Shown here piece after piece: positions 41,787 through 51,546 of a stretch of DNA of 64,000 nucleotides. The first letter of the stretch is position 1. The number at the start of each line of letters is the position of its first letter. The notes below the pieces were generated by a model. The model was not told where the DNA came from, did no database searches, and saw only the letters and a program-made list of their open reading frames with translations. Source of the stretch: Marisediminitalea oceani (lineage in GTDB: Bacteria > Pseudomonadota > Gammaproteobacteria > Enterobacterales > Alteromonadaceae); contig NZ_RCUA01000081.1 of assembly GCF_003731635.1 (NCBI RefSeq), positions 1-64,000 on the forward strand, given 5' to 3'. Both the position numbers and the translations under genes were made by a program.

Positions 41787-43319
41787 TCAGTTCTCATTTC
41801 TAATCAATTGAGAAACGAGTCTCTGTCCCAGTAAAAGAAGCATCATGGTGGGATTAGCCCCGCCGCCGGTGGGAAGCACGGACGTTGATAATAACCTGAT
41901 ATTGGGTGCTCCAAACATTTTTAGATCTTTATCGACCACGCCTGAAGTTTCGTCATGCCCCATTTTAGTTGAGCTTGTTGGATGAAAAATCCCCCCTGAA
42001 TTCTCAACTTCAGATGTTATCATCTGAATAGGAAAGCGTTTATATTCGCCCAACTCTTTCAATCCACAATTATTCCAGGTTTCCTTGAACAACTCTGCTG
42101 CATCAATAATTTGGTTTATATCGTCCTGGCTTATTTGCCACCTTATATTAGCAATTGGAGAACCATGTAAATCCTTCTCACTATCACTCAGTGTAATCCT
42201 ATTTTTTTCTATTGGATGTTGCTCAACAACTGTATGAACTATCAACTTACAATTTTGTGGAAAGAGCAATCGTTTATGGTAGAACTTCCACCACACAGCC
42301 CTTATAAACCACGGTGAATGTTTTAAGAGTCCAATAAATGATGCTAGCGTCGGAAATTTTCTTTTTTGTACGTCCTGTAAAATTTCCCGAAGATAATCGA
42401 AGCCCCCTAATGAGTTTGTTTCGAATCCAACATGCGTAAAATTTGGAAGAAGACATTTTCTTTTACTGGAATTATTTGCCAGCTCAAATCTGATATTCCT
42501 CATTCCGCCGCCAGAGGTAAACCTAAAACCAATAATTTTATTTAGTTCGGTTTTCGCCTTCGGTATTATTTCACCAACTGATACAGACAAATGATCAGAA
42601 AAATATTTACCAATATTTGGATTATTCACATTATCATTTTGTAATTGTATGAGTAGCGCAAGCCTAGTAGTTTCAATAGCTCCAGCAGCGATTATCACTT
42701 CCTTCGCAAAAAGTTCAACCTTCTTTCCTGATTCAGCAAGCACTGTAAGTAATACTTTCTTATCGCCAATATTCTTAATGCCTACCACAGTCGCCCCAAG
42801 ATAAACATTTAAGTTTTCCTGCTTTTGGGCTTTTGGTTTAAATATATTTGCCACATTTCTTTTCTTGAATGCAGGCCATTTAGCGAGGCGATTAACATGG
42901 TTTGACTTCAGATCATATGGAAAGTATGAATCCGTATACTCTCCTTTTTCTAAATCGAACATTTCCTCTAATTGAGGGATGTATGGTTCAAGTTCAGATA
43001 ATGAAATCGGCCATTCACTATCATTAAGATCTGCTGCTTGAAACGGAATTAAAGCCCCGCCCCAACGAGAAGACGTTCCCCCCAGGCAACGAAACCGCCC
43101 ATTTTCTGCGCCATCGTAATATTTATCGATATGATTGACTTTGTTCAGAGGGTGTTTGTCTTGATTTTGGTGTTCATCACCACTCTCTACGCAGACTATT
43201 TTTAAATCACTATTTTGTGCAATCTGAACGCTGACTGGCAATCCTACGGTACCCGCACCAATGATTGCAATATCACATTCTATAACAGAACCGTTCTCCT
43301 TTTCGATATGTGTAATCAT
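41787..43319 (-). CDS. GMC-family FAD oxidoreductase
   Basis: A 510-residue flavoprotein. The FAD motif IIGAGTVGLPVSVQIAQ lies at about residues 18-34, and the conserved LGGTSSRWGGALIPF loop follows. The C-terminal catalytic region FHPTSSTKMGHD ... LSTSVLPTGGGANPTMMLLLLG (about 440-500) has the GMC active-site pattern. The family oxidises alcohols and sugars. It starts two bases past the aldo/keto reductase stop, and the pair probably modifies a sugar residue or its precursor. The gene is visibly AT-rich compared with fcl. Confidence 0.85.
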   Translation of the reverse strand: MITHIEKENGSVIECDIAIIGAGTVGLPVSVQIAQNSDLKIVCVESGDEHQNQDKHPLNKVNHIDKYYDGAENGRFRCLGGTSSRWGGALIPFQAADLNDSEWPISLSELEPYIPQLEEMFDLEKGEYTDSYFPYDLKSNHVNRLAKWPAFKKRNVANIFKPKAQKQENLNVYLGATVVGIKNIGDKKVLLTVLAESGKKVELFAKEVIIAAGAIETTRLALLIQLQNDNVNNPNIGKYFSDHLSVSVGEIIPKAKTELNKIIGFRFTSGGGMRNIRFELANNSSKRKCLLPNFTHVGFETNSLGGFDYLREILQDVQKRKFPTLASFIGLLKHSPWFIRAVWWKFYHKRLLFPQNCKLIVHTVVEQHPIEKNRITLSDSEKDLHGSPIANIRWQISQDDINQIIDAAELFKETWNNCGLKELGEYKRFPIQMITSEVENSGGIFHPTSSTKMGHDETSGVVDKDLKMFGAPNIRLLSTSVLPTGGGANPTMMLLLLGQRLVSQLIRNEN

Positions 43320-43321
43320 TG

Positions 43322-44119
43322 TTAACCAACCAAATCTGCATATTGCTTTATTCGACTTTTATTTGTGGTACTTACAAGAACTGCCCCAGTTGTATTTCTA
43401 TCTAAAGCATTTTTTAGCACTTCAGGCACTGGCTTACCAAGGTCTTTACTCAAAGCCTCAGAAACATATCCGTAAGTAAACTGAAATGGCCGGTTGAATT
43501 CTGTTAATACATCTGCATTTTTATCGATTAAGCCATCTTTAATTTGAATAACTTCAAGTAATGGAGATTTAACTTTTAGAAATGTGAGCGCCTGTTTCTC
43601 ATCAACAGCTATACCATAATTACCGACCTTTCCTTCTTCTTTGAGCGATTCCAGCCATTGCAACCACTCTTCGGTCTCCAACAACTCTATACTGGGTTCA
43701 TGCAGCATGAATACGTCGATCTTATCTCTTTTTAATCTCCTTAGACTGCCTTCAATAGAAGCCTTGGCTCTGAGAACTGAAAAGTCAATAGATGGTTTTG
43801 ACAGAGAAGTTAGAACCTTTCCGCCCGCTTTTCTTAAGAATGTGCTGAATGGAGTTTGCTCTTCCCCACCTGGCGAGTAAATACCAACTTTTGTTGTAAC
43901 AGTTATATTTGGATGTTGCTGAAGGACTGCCCCGAGATCTCTTTCAGCTTGTCCAAAGCCATAATAAGGAGCAGTATCGAAATGAGTAAATCCATTATCA
44001 ACAGCTTCTTCTATTAATTCGAACCTCGTTTGAGAAGAGCCGGCGTTAAACAAGCTTGCAGTACCAAACACAAATTTCGATACATTCAAATTTGTGTTAT
44101 GTATTTTTACTTTTTTCAT
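43322..44119 (-). CDS. Aldo/keto reductase
   Basis: A 265-residue NAD(P)H-dependent TIM-barrel enzyme. The AKR signature is visible as VDNGFTHFDTAPYYGFGQAERDLG (about residues 35-58) with Asp and Tyr of the tetrad; the Lys and His fall in VTTKVG and VFMLHEPS. It is shorter than typical AKRs (300-330), mainly at the C-terminus. It is flanked with 1-2 base gaps by acyltransferase and GMC genes, indicating one coupled set. Confidence 0.85.
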   Translation of the reverse strand: MKKVKIHNTNLNVSKFVFGTASLFNAGSSQTRFELIEEAVDNGFTHFDTAPYYGFGQAERDLGAVLQQHPNITVTTKVGIYSPGGEEQTPFSTFLRKAGGKVLTSLSKPSIDFSVLRAKASIEGSLRRLKRDKIDVFMLHEPSIELLETEEWLQWLESLKEEGKVGNYGIAVDEKQALTFLKVKSPLLEVIQIKDGLIDKNADVLTEFNRPFQFTYGYVSEALSKDLGKPVPEVLKNALDRNTTGAVLVSTTNKSRIKQYADLVG

Positions 44120-45172
44120 TTAACAACCTTTCTTTTCAAATTTCATAAACCACACCCTTAATAATTTAGTGATAGGCCGCTCAACCCAACGGTACGTAAA
44201 ATAAGAAACTACAACACAAAACAACATCGTGAATATAATCAGAAGATCAGGTTGGGAATCTCCAAATAATTTAAGATATAGAATAATAGCAATTTTGTAT
44301 GAAAAGACATGAGAGAGATATAACGAATATGATATTTTCCCTAAAAGGTCTAGCTTTAGAGGAATATGGAAGCCAGCAGCATCCTCTTTGATTAACAACC
44401 CCAAGACTAAAATAGAAGCAGGAACACCAAAAAATATCACTCTATATTCAATATCGAATGAAACAAAAACATTCCATAGAATCAAAGCCAATCCCAAGTA
44501 AATTAAAAAGTACATATATTTAGGAAATGATTTATAATAAAGACCTATAAAAACGCCAAACAAAAATTCCAGCAATATTGGATTGCCCATCATCTTTATA
44601 TACTCAACTGTAAAATCAAAAGAGTTAACTATTAAAATAGAAGATATAAAAAAACCAGTCAAAAGCGGGAGGAACAACTTTTTATCGAATATAAGAAGTA
44701 CCGAAAAAACTAAATAAAAATACATTTCATAGTTTAAGGTCCAACCTGGATTAAGAACTGGCATCACTGAACCTACAGAGTTTTCAAAAGGTATAAACAT
44801 ATATGAGGCTAGGGCATGACTTAACTCGAAGGTTTTACCGCTGGAACTCAACGAAGGAATAATAATCAAAGCAGCAATAGCAGCTGACGTCATAATCCAG
44901 TATAGGGGGACGACTCTAATTATTCTTTTCAACAAAAAGTTAATTGAGGCGTTGTTTTTTTTAAAGTCACTACCATGAACATAAATCATGATAAAACCAC
45001 TGATTACAAAGAAAATATCGACACCAATAGTGCCGAAGTTTATCATGTTATGAAAATTCAATAAGATGGATTTATCTAACCCTTTATGCTGAACTTCAAG
45101 TAAAACATGGTGCAGGACAACAGATAATGCAGCAAAACCTCTTAACAATTCAATTCCGCGAATTTTATTCAT
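44120..45172 (-). CDS. Acyltransferase 3 family membrane protein
   Basis: A 350-residue protein with about 10 membrane helices. The family motifs are RGIELLRGFAALSVVLHHVLLE (residues 4-25, including the catalytic-site His) and FGTIGVDIFFVISGFIMIY (about 47-65). Such proteins O-acetylate or otherwise acylate surface sugars, taking acyl groups from the cytoplasm. Two acyl-modifying enzymes lie together here, with the WcaF-like protein at 45303. GC is low. Confidence 0.9.
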   Translation of the reverse strand: MNKIRGIELLRGFAALSVVLHHVLLEVQHKGLDKSILLNFHNMINFGTIGVDIFFVISGFIMIYVHGSDFKKNNASINFLLKRIIRVVPLYWIMTSAAIAALIIIPSLSSSGKTFELSHALASYMFIPFENSVGSVMPVLNPGWTLNYEMYFYLVFSVLLIFDKKLFLPLLTGFFISSILIVNSFDFTVEYIKMMGNPILLEFLFGVFIGLYYKSFPKYMYFLIYLGLALILWNVFVSFDIEYRVIFFGVPASILVLGLLIKEDAAGFHIPLKLDLLGKISYSLYLSHVFSYKIAIILYLKLFGDSQPDLLIIFTMLFCVVVSYFTYRWVERPITKLLRVWFMKFEKKGC

Positions 45173-45302
45173 AATAAAGAATTACCTTCACTATTGTCCA
45201 TTTTAGATTTATCCTATGAGAAATATAAACCTCTATTCAAATTTATTAATCAATAATTAAATAAGGCCATAAATCATATTAATACTCTATCGATTTTTTA
45301 TA

Positions 45303-45887
45303 TTAATGCATAAGATTTTTAATTATCAATTCGCTTCTTGAACGCATTTTTTTTGCAGGGTTTCCCGTATACACTTGTAATCTATCTAAATTTTTAAAAG
45401 TCACCCCTCTAGCTCCCAAAACTGCACCATCATCTATAAAGACCCCCGGCCCGACAAATGCTTCAGCTGCGATCCATGCATGTTTTCCAATGGTAATTGG
45501 CTTTGTTTGTAATTGAAATTCGGGATCATCTATATCATGTGTCCCGGCACAAAGGGTCGCACGTTGTGAAACTATAGACTCCTCCTTCAGGTGAATACGA
45601 GCCATACAGTAACACTGTACCTCCGGTCCAAGCGTTGATTTAGCTTCCATTATCAGATTTGGTGGATACCAAATTTTAACCGACGGATAGATAAAAACAC
45701 CTTGTTCAATCTTAGCCCCGAAAAACCTTAATAAACGGGCTCTCCACGCATGGAAAGGAACTGGTGTCCATCGAGCCAATAGAAACCAACATACTTCCCA
45801 AAGAACTCTCACCAATCTGTGTTTTAGAGAGAAACTAGCCCCCCCCTCAAACGGCTTTGTGGTGCTGGCATCCAATGGCTCAGACAT
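45303..45887 (-). CDS. WcaF-like hexapeptide acetyltransferase
   Basis: A 194-residue left-handed beta-helix acetyltransferase. The hexapeptide repeats run through IEQGVFIYPSVKIWYPPNLIMEAKSTLGPEVQCYCMARIHL and ITIGKHAWIAAEAFVGPGVFIDDGAVLGARGVTF, with a catalytic histidine candidate in AGTHDIDDPEF. The overall pattern matches the colanic acid acetyltransferase WcaF. It lies directly downstream of gmd, 33 bases away. Confidence 0.82.
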   Translation of the reverse strand: MSEPLDASTTKPFEGGASFSLKHRLVRVLWEVCWFLLARWTPVPFHAWRARLLRFFGAKIEQGVFIYPSVKIWYPPNLIMEAKSTLGPEVQCYCMARIHLKEESIVSQRATLCAGTHDIDDPEFQLQTKPITIGKHAWIAAEAFVGPGVFIDDGAVLGARGVTFKNLDRLQVYTGNPAKKMRSRSELIIKNLMH

Positions 45888-45920
45888 CGAGCATCTCCTT
45901 AGAAAAGCGACTCGCTTTGA

Positions 45921-47036
45921 TTACTCTTTTGCTACTGCGACTGAATAGCCGTGCTTCTTAAGCAAAGCGTGTTGCTTGGCTTTTTGTAAGTCGCCTTCCA
46001 CCATTTCAGCACACATTTCTTCAACGGTAATTTCTGGTACCCAGCCAAGCTTTTCTTTGGCTTTAGCTGGATCGCCGAGCAGGGTTTCTACTTCTGCAGG
46101 GCGGAAGTAACGCGGATCCACTTTAACAATTACATCACCAACACTAACGCCTGGTGCATTATCACCATCAACCGCTGTTACGGTAGCAATCTCATCCACG
46201 CCTTCACCACTGAATTCAACGGTAATACCCGCTTCTTTACAGCTCATTCGTACAAACTCACGTACGGAAATTTGTTTGCCGGTAGCGATAACAAAATCTT
46301 CTGCGTGATCTTGTTGCAACATCATCCACTGCATACGCACGTAATCTTTGGCATGTCCCCAGTCACGCAGCGCATCCATGTTGCCCAAGTATAAACACTT
46401 TTCAAGCCCTTGAGCGATATTAGCAATACCACGGGTGATTTTACGGGTTACGAAGGTTTCACCGCGGCGTGGTGATTCGTGGTTAAACAGAATACCGTTA
46501 CATGCATACATACCGTAAGACTCACGGTAGTTCACCGTTATCCAGTAGGCATACATTTTAGCTACAGCATAAGGAGAACGTGGGTAAAACGGCGTAGTTT
46601 CTTTCTGCGGGATTTCCTGCACTAAACCATAGAGCTCAGAGGTTGAAGCCTGGTAAAAACGGGTTTTCTTTTCAAGGCCTAAAAAGCGGATCGCTTCCAG
46701 CAAACGTAATGTACCAATGGCATCCACATCTGCCGTGTATTCAGGCGCTTCAAAAGATACTGCAACGTGAGACTGTGCACCTAAATTGTATACTTCATCC
46801 GGCTGCACTTCCTGCAGGATACGCGTTAGGTTAGACGTATCGGTTAAGTCGCCATAATGCAGGTGAAACTTAGGGTTTTCGTTATGAGGATCTTCATAAA
46901 TATGATCAACACGCTCTGTGTTGAACAATGAGGCACGACGCTTAATACCGTGTACTTCGTATCCTTTCTCTAATAAAAACTCGGCTAGGTAGGAGCCGTC
47001 CTGGCCGGTTACACCGGTAATGAGTGCTTTTTTCAC
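45921..47036 (-). CDS. gmd: GDP-mannose 4,6-dehydratase
   Basis: A 371-residue enzyme making GDP-4-keto-6-deoxy-D-mannose, the first step to GDP-L-fucose. The Rossmann motif [28 protein letters not shown] (residues 8-35), the QASTSELYG triad segment and [19 protein letters not shown] (Tyr/Lys) are all present, as is the [17 protein letters not shown] region. A short acidic insertion ([16 protein letters not shown], about residue 285-300) is present. GC is higher than in the sugar-transferase genes to its right, like the conserved core of the locus. Confidence 0.97.
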   Translation of the reverse strand: MKKALITGVTGQDGSYLAEFLLEKGYEVHGIKRRASLFNTERVDHIYEDPHNENPKFHLHYGDLTDTSNLTRILQEVQPDEVYNLGAQSHVAVSFEAPEYTADVDAIGTLRLLEAIRFLGLEKKTRFYQASTSELYGLVQEIPQKETTPFYPRSPYAVAKMYAYWITVNYRESYGMYACNGILFNHESPRRGETFVTRKITRGIANIAQGLEKCLYLGNMDALRDWGHAKDYVRMQWMMLQQDHAEDFVIATGKQISVREFVRMSCKEAGITVEFSGEGVDEIATVTAVDGDNAPGVSVGDVIVKVDPRYFRPAEVETLLGDPAKAKEKLGWVPEITVEEMCAEMVEGDLQKAKQHALLKKHGYSVAVAKE

Positions 47037-47069
47037 TATTAATCCCTTCTTACAACGTAGTTAAAAGTA

Positions 47070-48299
47070 TTAAAAACTCAGCTTTGCTTGCACATCATGC
47101 AAAAACCGATCAATTATTTTATTTCTGTCGAGATTTTCTTCCGCATAGCTCCGCGCTACTAAATTATGGCCCGTTTCTTCATTGGCTAATTGTTTGTTAA
47201 TCGCTTCAACGAGCGCAGGTGCAGATTCAGGCTCAATTAAATCATAAATGCCCGGAAATTTTTCAGCTAATTGCCCCAATTCTGTGCATAGTTCTGCTGT
47301 TATAATGCTTTGGCCACCCGCAGCAAGAATATTGGTGAGCTTTGAGGGCAATACCGCATCGGCAGCCCCTTTCTTTTGGATTACCAAGTGGATATCGGCC
47401 ATGGCCAGCATAGCAGGCACATCATCCCAAGCTTGCAGTGGGAGAAACAGCATATTGGTTAATTGTTTCTGTTTTGCTAAGCCCTTTAATACTTCAGCAT
47501 GGGCTCCGGCACCAACCATCAAGAATTTTAAGTCCGGCCGTTCTTTAAACGATTCTGCGGCATCCAGCACAATCTCTAGCCCCTGTTTCTTGCCCATATT
47601 ACCCGCGTAAAGAATCACTTTGTCTGCAGGCTCTAATCCAAGCCTTTCTTTAAAGCTTTCATAAGCTGTATCCGGTGTAACAAAACTCACATCCGCCCAG
47701 TTAGGGAATAACAACAATTTTGAATCTGGCACACCTTTAGTTCTGGCATTGTCAATCATGCTGTATGAAATGGTGGATACCAAATCAAATTTGCTCATTA
47801 TCCAAGATTCTACCTTTTTTAAAAAGTTGGCGATTTTGCCTCCACCCATGCCTAAACCAAGCATTGCATCCAGTTCATAATCCTGAATATGCATTACTGA
47901 TTTTGCACCGGTGAGTTTGCAATACAGCAGCGTAGCAGGCGCGCAAAAAAAGGTGGGTTGCACCAAAAAAACCAAATCGGGTTTGAGTTTAAACAAACTG
48001 AATAATCGAAGACCTGATGAAACACTAAAAGAAAAGAGATGTAATAAGCGTTTAAGCGTAGTTACATTGCTGGGCACATACAACGGGCAGCGATAAACCA
48101 CTGCATCATCAGATGTCTCAGTAACATAACCAAACGAAGCGTACTCCCTTTTAATCTTCCACTCTGGATAATATGGCGGAGCACAAAGTACCGAAACATC
48201 AGTGCTCATTTCAACCAGGGTACTCACCATTTCGCCATTGTATTTGCCAATGCCCGTGAGTTCTGGATAGTGATTCAGTGAATACAACAAGAATTTCAC
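47070..48299 (-). CDS. WcaI-like glycosyltransferase (GT4)
   Basis: A 409-residue GT-B transferase. The N-terminus MKFLLYSLNHYPELTGIGKYNGEMV is characteristic of the colanic acid enzyme WcaI. The donor domain has LYAGNMGKKQGLEIVLDAAE (about 230-250) and LPSKLTNILAAGG, the usual E-rich nucleotide-sugar site in modified form. The GTG start overlaps the stop of the GT2 gene by 4 bases (GTGA), so translation is coupled. Confidence 0.85.
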   Translation of the reverse strand: MKFLLYSLNHYPELTGIGKYNGEMVSTLVEMSTDVSVLCAPPYYPEWKIKREYASFGYVTETSDDAVVYRCPLYVPSNVTTLKRLLHLFSFSVSSGLRLFSLFKLKPDLVFLVQPTFFCAPATLLYCKLTGAKSVMHIQDYELDAMLGLGMGGGKIANFLKKVESWIMSKFDLVSTISYSMIDNARTKGVPDSKLLLFPNWADVSFVTPDTAYESFKERLGLEPADKVILYAGNMGKKQGLEIVLDAAESFKERPDLKFLMVGAGAHAEVLKGLAKQKQLTNMLFLPLQAWDDVPAMLAMADIHLVIQKKGAADAVLPSKLTNILAAGGQSIITAELCTELGQLAEKFPGIYDLIEPESAPALVEAINKQLANEETGHNLVARSYAEENLDRNKIIDRFLHDVQAKLSF

Positions 48300-49222
48300 T
48301 TAAGCTCCAACCCCGTTAGTTCTGCGAGCGCATCCAGCTTTTTCTCTTTGGTATCGCAATGTTTATCAGCAAAGAGCTTTTCTGCTTCTAACACACGTAA
48401 ATCCACCATAGAACGATACCAATAGCCCTGGAAGAAGTGAAAAGCAAAGCCCTTCTTGCCATCGAGGAAACCCAAACGGATAAAATAGCGATACAAGAAA
48501 TACAGAAGAGGCCTTACAAACAAGGGAATACGGTTATACAGTTTTTCTTTTACCAGGCGTTTTATCTTTGCCTGAGATGAGGAATCATCAACTTCAAGTG
48601 TTTGATCGGCAGCGAACAAACTATATTTTCGGCCCAGAATATCAACCATTTCCCGATCGGCATATTTATTATGCTTATCTGTCCACCACTTCGTATTATT
48701 CAAATTGTCGTCAACAATATGTCCGGATAGCATCTCTGTTTGGCCGCCATCATCTAGCACTATATGTTCGTCCATCCAACGGGACTCAATTCTGCCTTTG
48801 CCTGTACGCCATACTCTTAATAAATTTAAAGGATAGACCGCACCGTGTTTAATCCATTGCCCCAAAAAGAAATACTTCCGTCTTATATAGAAACCAGAAG
48901 TTTCAGCTTTAGCAACAGCTAAAACTTTAGGGAGTTCTGCAATCAAATCTGGTTCAATATATTCATCGGCATCCATTCTCATCACCCAATCAGTTTCAAT
49001 CGGGCAATTATCGAGCCCCCATTGAAACTGATCAGAATAGTTTTTCCATTTTCTGCGGAAAACCCTTACACCTAATTCTTCGCAAATTTGAATTGTTTTA
49101 TCAGTAGACCCACTATCCACAACAAATATTTGACTCACTATAGGCTTCAAAGACTCAATACAACGACGGATGTGCAACTCCTCGTTATGAGTCAGAATTA
49201 AAACTGATAAATTTGAACTCAC
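48296..49222 (-). CDS. Family 2 glycosyltransferase
   Basis: A 308-residue GT-A transferase. The nucleotide-binding motif LSVLILTHNEELHIRRCIESL opens the protein; VDSGSTDKT and the metal-binding DADEY (RMDADEYIEPDL, about residue 92) follow. The WMDEHIV region resembles the acceptor side of WcaE/KdtX-like enzymes. The C-terminal third is basic and may touch the membrane. GTG start; cotranscribed with the wcaI-like gene. Confidence 0.85.
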   Translation of the reverse strand: MSSNLSVLILTHNEELHIRRCIESLKPIVSQIFVVDSGSTDKTIQICEELGVRVFRRKWKNYSDQFQWGLDNCPIETDWVMRMDADEYIEPDLIAELPKVLAVAKAETSGFYIRRKYFFLGQWIKHGAVYPLNLLRVWRTGKGRIESRWMDEHIVLDDGGQTEMLSGHIVDDNLNNTKWWTDKHNKYADREMVDILGRKYSLFAADQTLEVDDSSSQAKIKRLVKEKLYNRIPLFVRPLLYFLYRYFIRLGFLDGKKGFAFHFFQGYWYRSMVDLRVLEAEKLFADKHCDTKEKKLDALAELTGLELK

Positions 49223-49308
49223 GCAAAAATTCCCTAAAATTAAAAGAAAGGCTCTTTGAAAATATTGATCAAAAGTATTCCATTAACCTTTGACACTGGA
49301 TCTATTTA

Positions 49309-50466
49309 TTATTTAATATCGGCTTTTAATAAATCCACGAGATTTCGACATGCTTTTTCCATTTCAAATTTTTCTTGAAAACATTTCAGCGAATTTACAA
49401 TCATACGTTCTTTAGATTCTTTATCTAAATCAAGCCAATACCTTAGAATTTTGATTGTTCCTTGTAAATCATCATTAGCGACAACACCAGCCTCGAACTC
49501 AGCTACTTCTCGCCAAATATTTACTTTATTTGATATCAAGACTGGCGTACCAACGGCAAGTGCTTCAGCTACTGCGATACCAAAGTTTTCTTGATGAGAC
49601 GGAAGTATGAAAACTTCAGCAGCTTTCAAAGCCCCCCACTTCTTTGTACCTGCTAACATACCCGTCCATGTAATACGTTCATCAATTTTTAATTCTTCAG
49701 CTAACTTTTCTAACTCAACTCGCCATCCGGTTTGGTCTGGGCCAGCCATAACCAAATGGATGGTTTCATCAAGGTATGCTAGTTTAGCAAATGCTTGAAT
49801 AAGTAAATCACAACCTTTCTTTTCGTGAATTCGACTCAAAAATAAAAATATCCGCTTACCTATAAGCGAAGGAAATTTCTCATAAAAATCTTTTGGTTCA
49901 GCTGAACTCGCCACTGCGGTAATATCAGCGCCGTAACCTACAACTCTCTCTCGCACTTTATAAGGTCTAAATGATTCTCTAGCTAATATTCTTTCATCTT
50001 CGCAAGTAAACAACACCGAACTCGCATTTCGAAGTATTCGTTCTTGCATTAGCAGCCAATAAATATATTTCTTTAGATGCTTGACCGGATACTCCTTTTT
50101 AAACCAAGGATCCAACATTCCATGGGTGTACACGTAATACGGAACATCTAATTTACTTAATATCTTATTAACTATATAACCTTGATATTGCCACAATCCA
50201 TCGACTATCACTGCATCAAAATCAGTAGCATTACTTTTTAACCATTCGCCTAATTTAGGGTTATAAGAAAAAGCACCTAGTTTGCCCTTACCGAGACGAA
50301 CCACTTTCAAATTCAACTCATCAGGTAATAGATCATCAATCTCGTCCATTGTAACCGCAGTAGCCTGAACTCCAAACTTGGGATAGTGCGAGGAAAGGCT
50401 TAAAACACCTTGAGCTACCCCGCCGGCTTCTAATTTGAGTGAGCTTATTACATGCAATATTTTCAT
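49309..50466 (-). CDS. Family 4 glycosyltransferase
   Basis: A 385-residue GT-B transferase. It starts MKILHVISSLKLEAGGVAQGV (glycine loop, residues 12-17). The donor domain has FLFLSRIHEKKGCDLLIQAFAKL (about 205-230) and the EX7E-type site HQENFGIAVAEALAVGTPVLIS (about 305-325). No membrane helices. It overlaps the next upstream gene by 4 bases. Confidence 0.9.
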   Translation of the reverse strand: MKILHVISSLKLEAGGVAQGVLSLSSHYPKFGVQATAVTMDEIDDLLPDELNLKVVRLGKGKLGAFSYNPKLGEWLKSNATDFDAVIVDGLWQYQGYIVNKILSKLDVPYYVYTHGMLDPWFKKEYPVKHLKKYIYWLLMQERILRNASSVLFTCEDERILARESFRPYKVRERVVGYGADITAVASSAEPKDFYEKFPSLIGKRIFLFLSRIHEKKGCDLLIQAFAKLAYLDETIHLVMAGPDQTGWRVELEKLAEELKIDERITWTGMLAGTKKWGALKAAEVFILPSHQENFGIAVAEALAVGTPVLISNKVNIWREVAEFEAGVVANDDLQGTIKILRYWLDLDKESKERMIVNSLKCFQEKFEMEKACRNLVDLLKADIK

Positions 50467-51545
50467 TTTTTTAAAACGTCGGTAATTATTTTTTCAAACC
50501 TTGATGCTAAAGGTGGATTAACAATACTTTTATAAGTGTAAAATGCATTCTTTTGCATTTTTCGCAGTGTCGTTTTGTTTACCTTCATTTCAATAATACT
50601 TTGAATTAATGAATCCTTATTCTTCCTATCGAAATGTGAACCATTCAATCCTGGCTCAACATAGGATGGCTCTGGTCCCATGTGCATATGGATATCTGAG
50701 TGAACAACAACCGGTAAACTAAGAGACATATAATGTAAAACACTAAGCCCAGCGTCACCGGGATAACAACCTAAAAAACAGTTCTTTGATATATCTGAGA
50801 TACTTTTACTATCATATATCTCTCCACAAAAATTGATACAGGGGTCTTTGGAGTATTTTTCCTTAAGTTGAATTAATTCTCTTCCACCACCAATAATGTA
50901 AAGTACAATTGGATCAACACCTCTAACTTTTCTTGAATTGATTGCCAAACAAGCATCAATTAACATTTCTATTTCCGAACCTTCTCGAAGCCTTCCTAAA
51001 AATAAAACACCATTTTTTGAATCTTCATCTTTTTCCACAGGAAATTCATTTACAATTGAATTTTCAGCTACTACAGTTTTTTTATAAATAGGAAGGGAAA
51101 ATAGTGATTCTTTAGAAAAATTTGTATAGGCAATATACCTATCTGAAAAAAGATTAAAAAACTGATATATCAATTTATTAGAAAAGCTTATACTCTTCTT
51201 GTTATATAACCCTTGACCATGCAATAATACTTTGACTCCTCTAATCTTAGCAAAAATCAAAGTTAGCAAAGTGCTAATATATCGAGGGTTGGCTGTAATA
51301 AATAACACATCATATTTTTTTAACAAAATATTTTTCAAAAGAGAAGCTTGCCAAAATAATTTATTAGATAGACTAAACTCAGAAACCGTATTTATTGCCA
51401 TATCTTTATCGTAAATATCACTTCCGTAATCAGATGATTGGGTGGCGATTATTGCCACTTCAAAGTTTTGATTCAATTCTTTAAATACAGGCAGACGATA
51501 TTTCGTCAGATAAGGTTGAACTATCAAAAGGGTTGGCTTATCCAT
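50463..51545 (-). CDS. Family 4 glycosyltransferase, AT-rich
   Basis: A 360-residue GT-B transferase. Family features are LFLGRLREGSEIEMLIDACLAI (about 180-200), the IIGGGRELIQLKEKY strand and the modified donor-binding segment CYPGDAGLSVLHYMSLSLPVVV (about 255-275), in which Leu-Ser replaces the usual Glu-Ala. The gene is one of the most AT-rich in the window, which suggests acquisition from elsewhere. It lies between two other transferases with no gap. Confidence 0.8.
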   Translation of the reverse strand: MDKPTLLIVQPYLTKYRLPVFKELNQNFEVAIIATQSSDYGSDIYDKDMAINTVSEFSLSNKLFWQASLLKNILLKKYDVLFITANPRYISTLLTLIFAKIRGVKVLLHGQGLYNKKSISFSNKLIYQFFNLFSDRYIAYTNFSKESLFSLPIYKKTVVAENSIVNEFPVEKDEDSKNGVLFLGRLREGSEIEMLIDACLAINSRKVRGVDPIVLYIIGGGRELIQLKEKYSKDPCINFCGEIYDSKSISDISKNCFLGCYPGDAGLSVLHYMSLSLPVVVHSDIHMHMGPEPSYVEPGLNGSHFDRKNKDSLIQSIIEMKVNKTTLRKMQKNAFYTYKSIVNPPLASRFEKIITDVLKK

Positions 51546-51546
51546 A

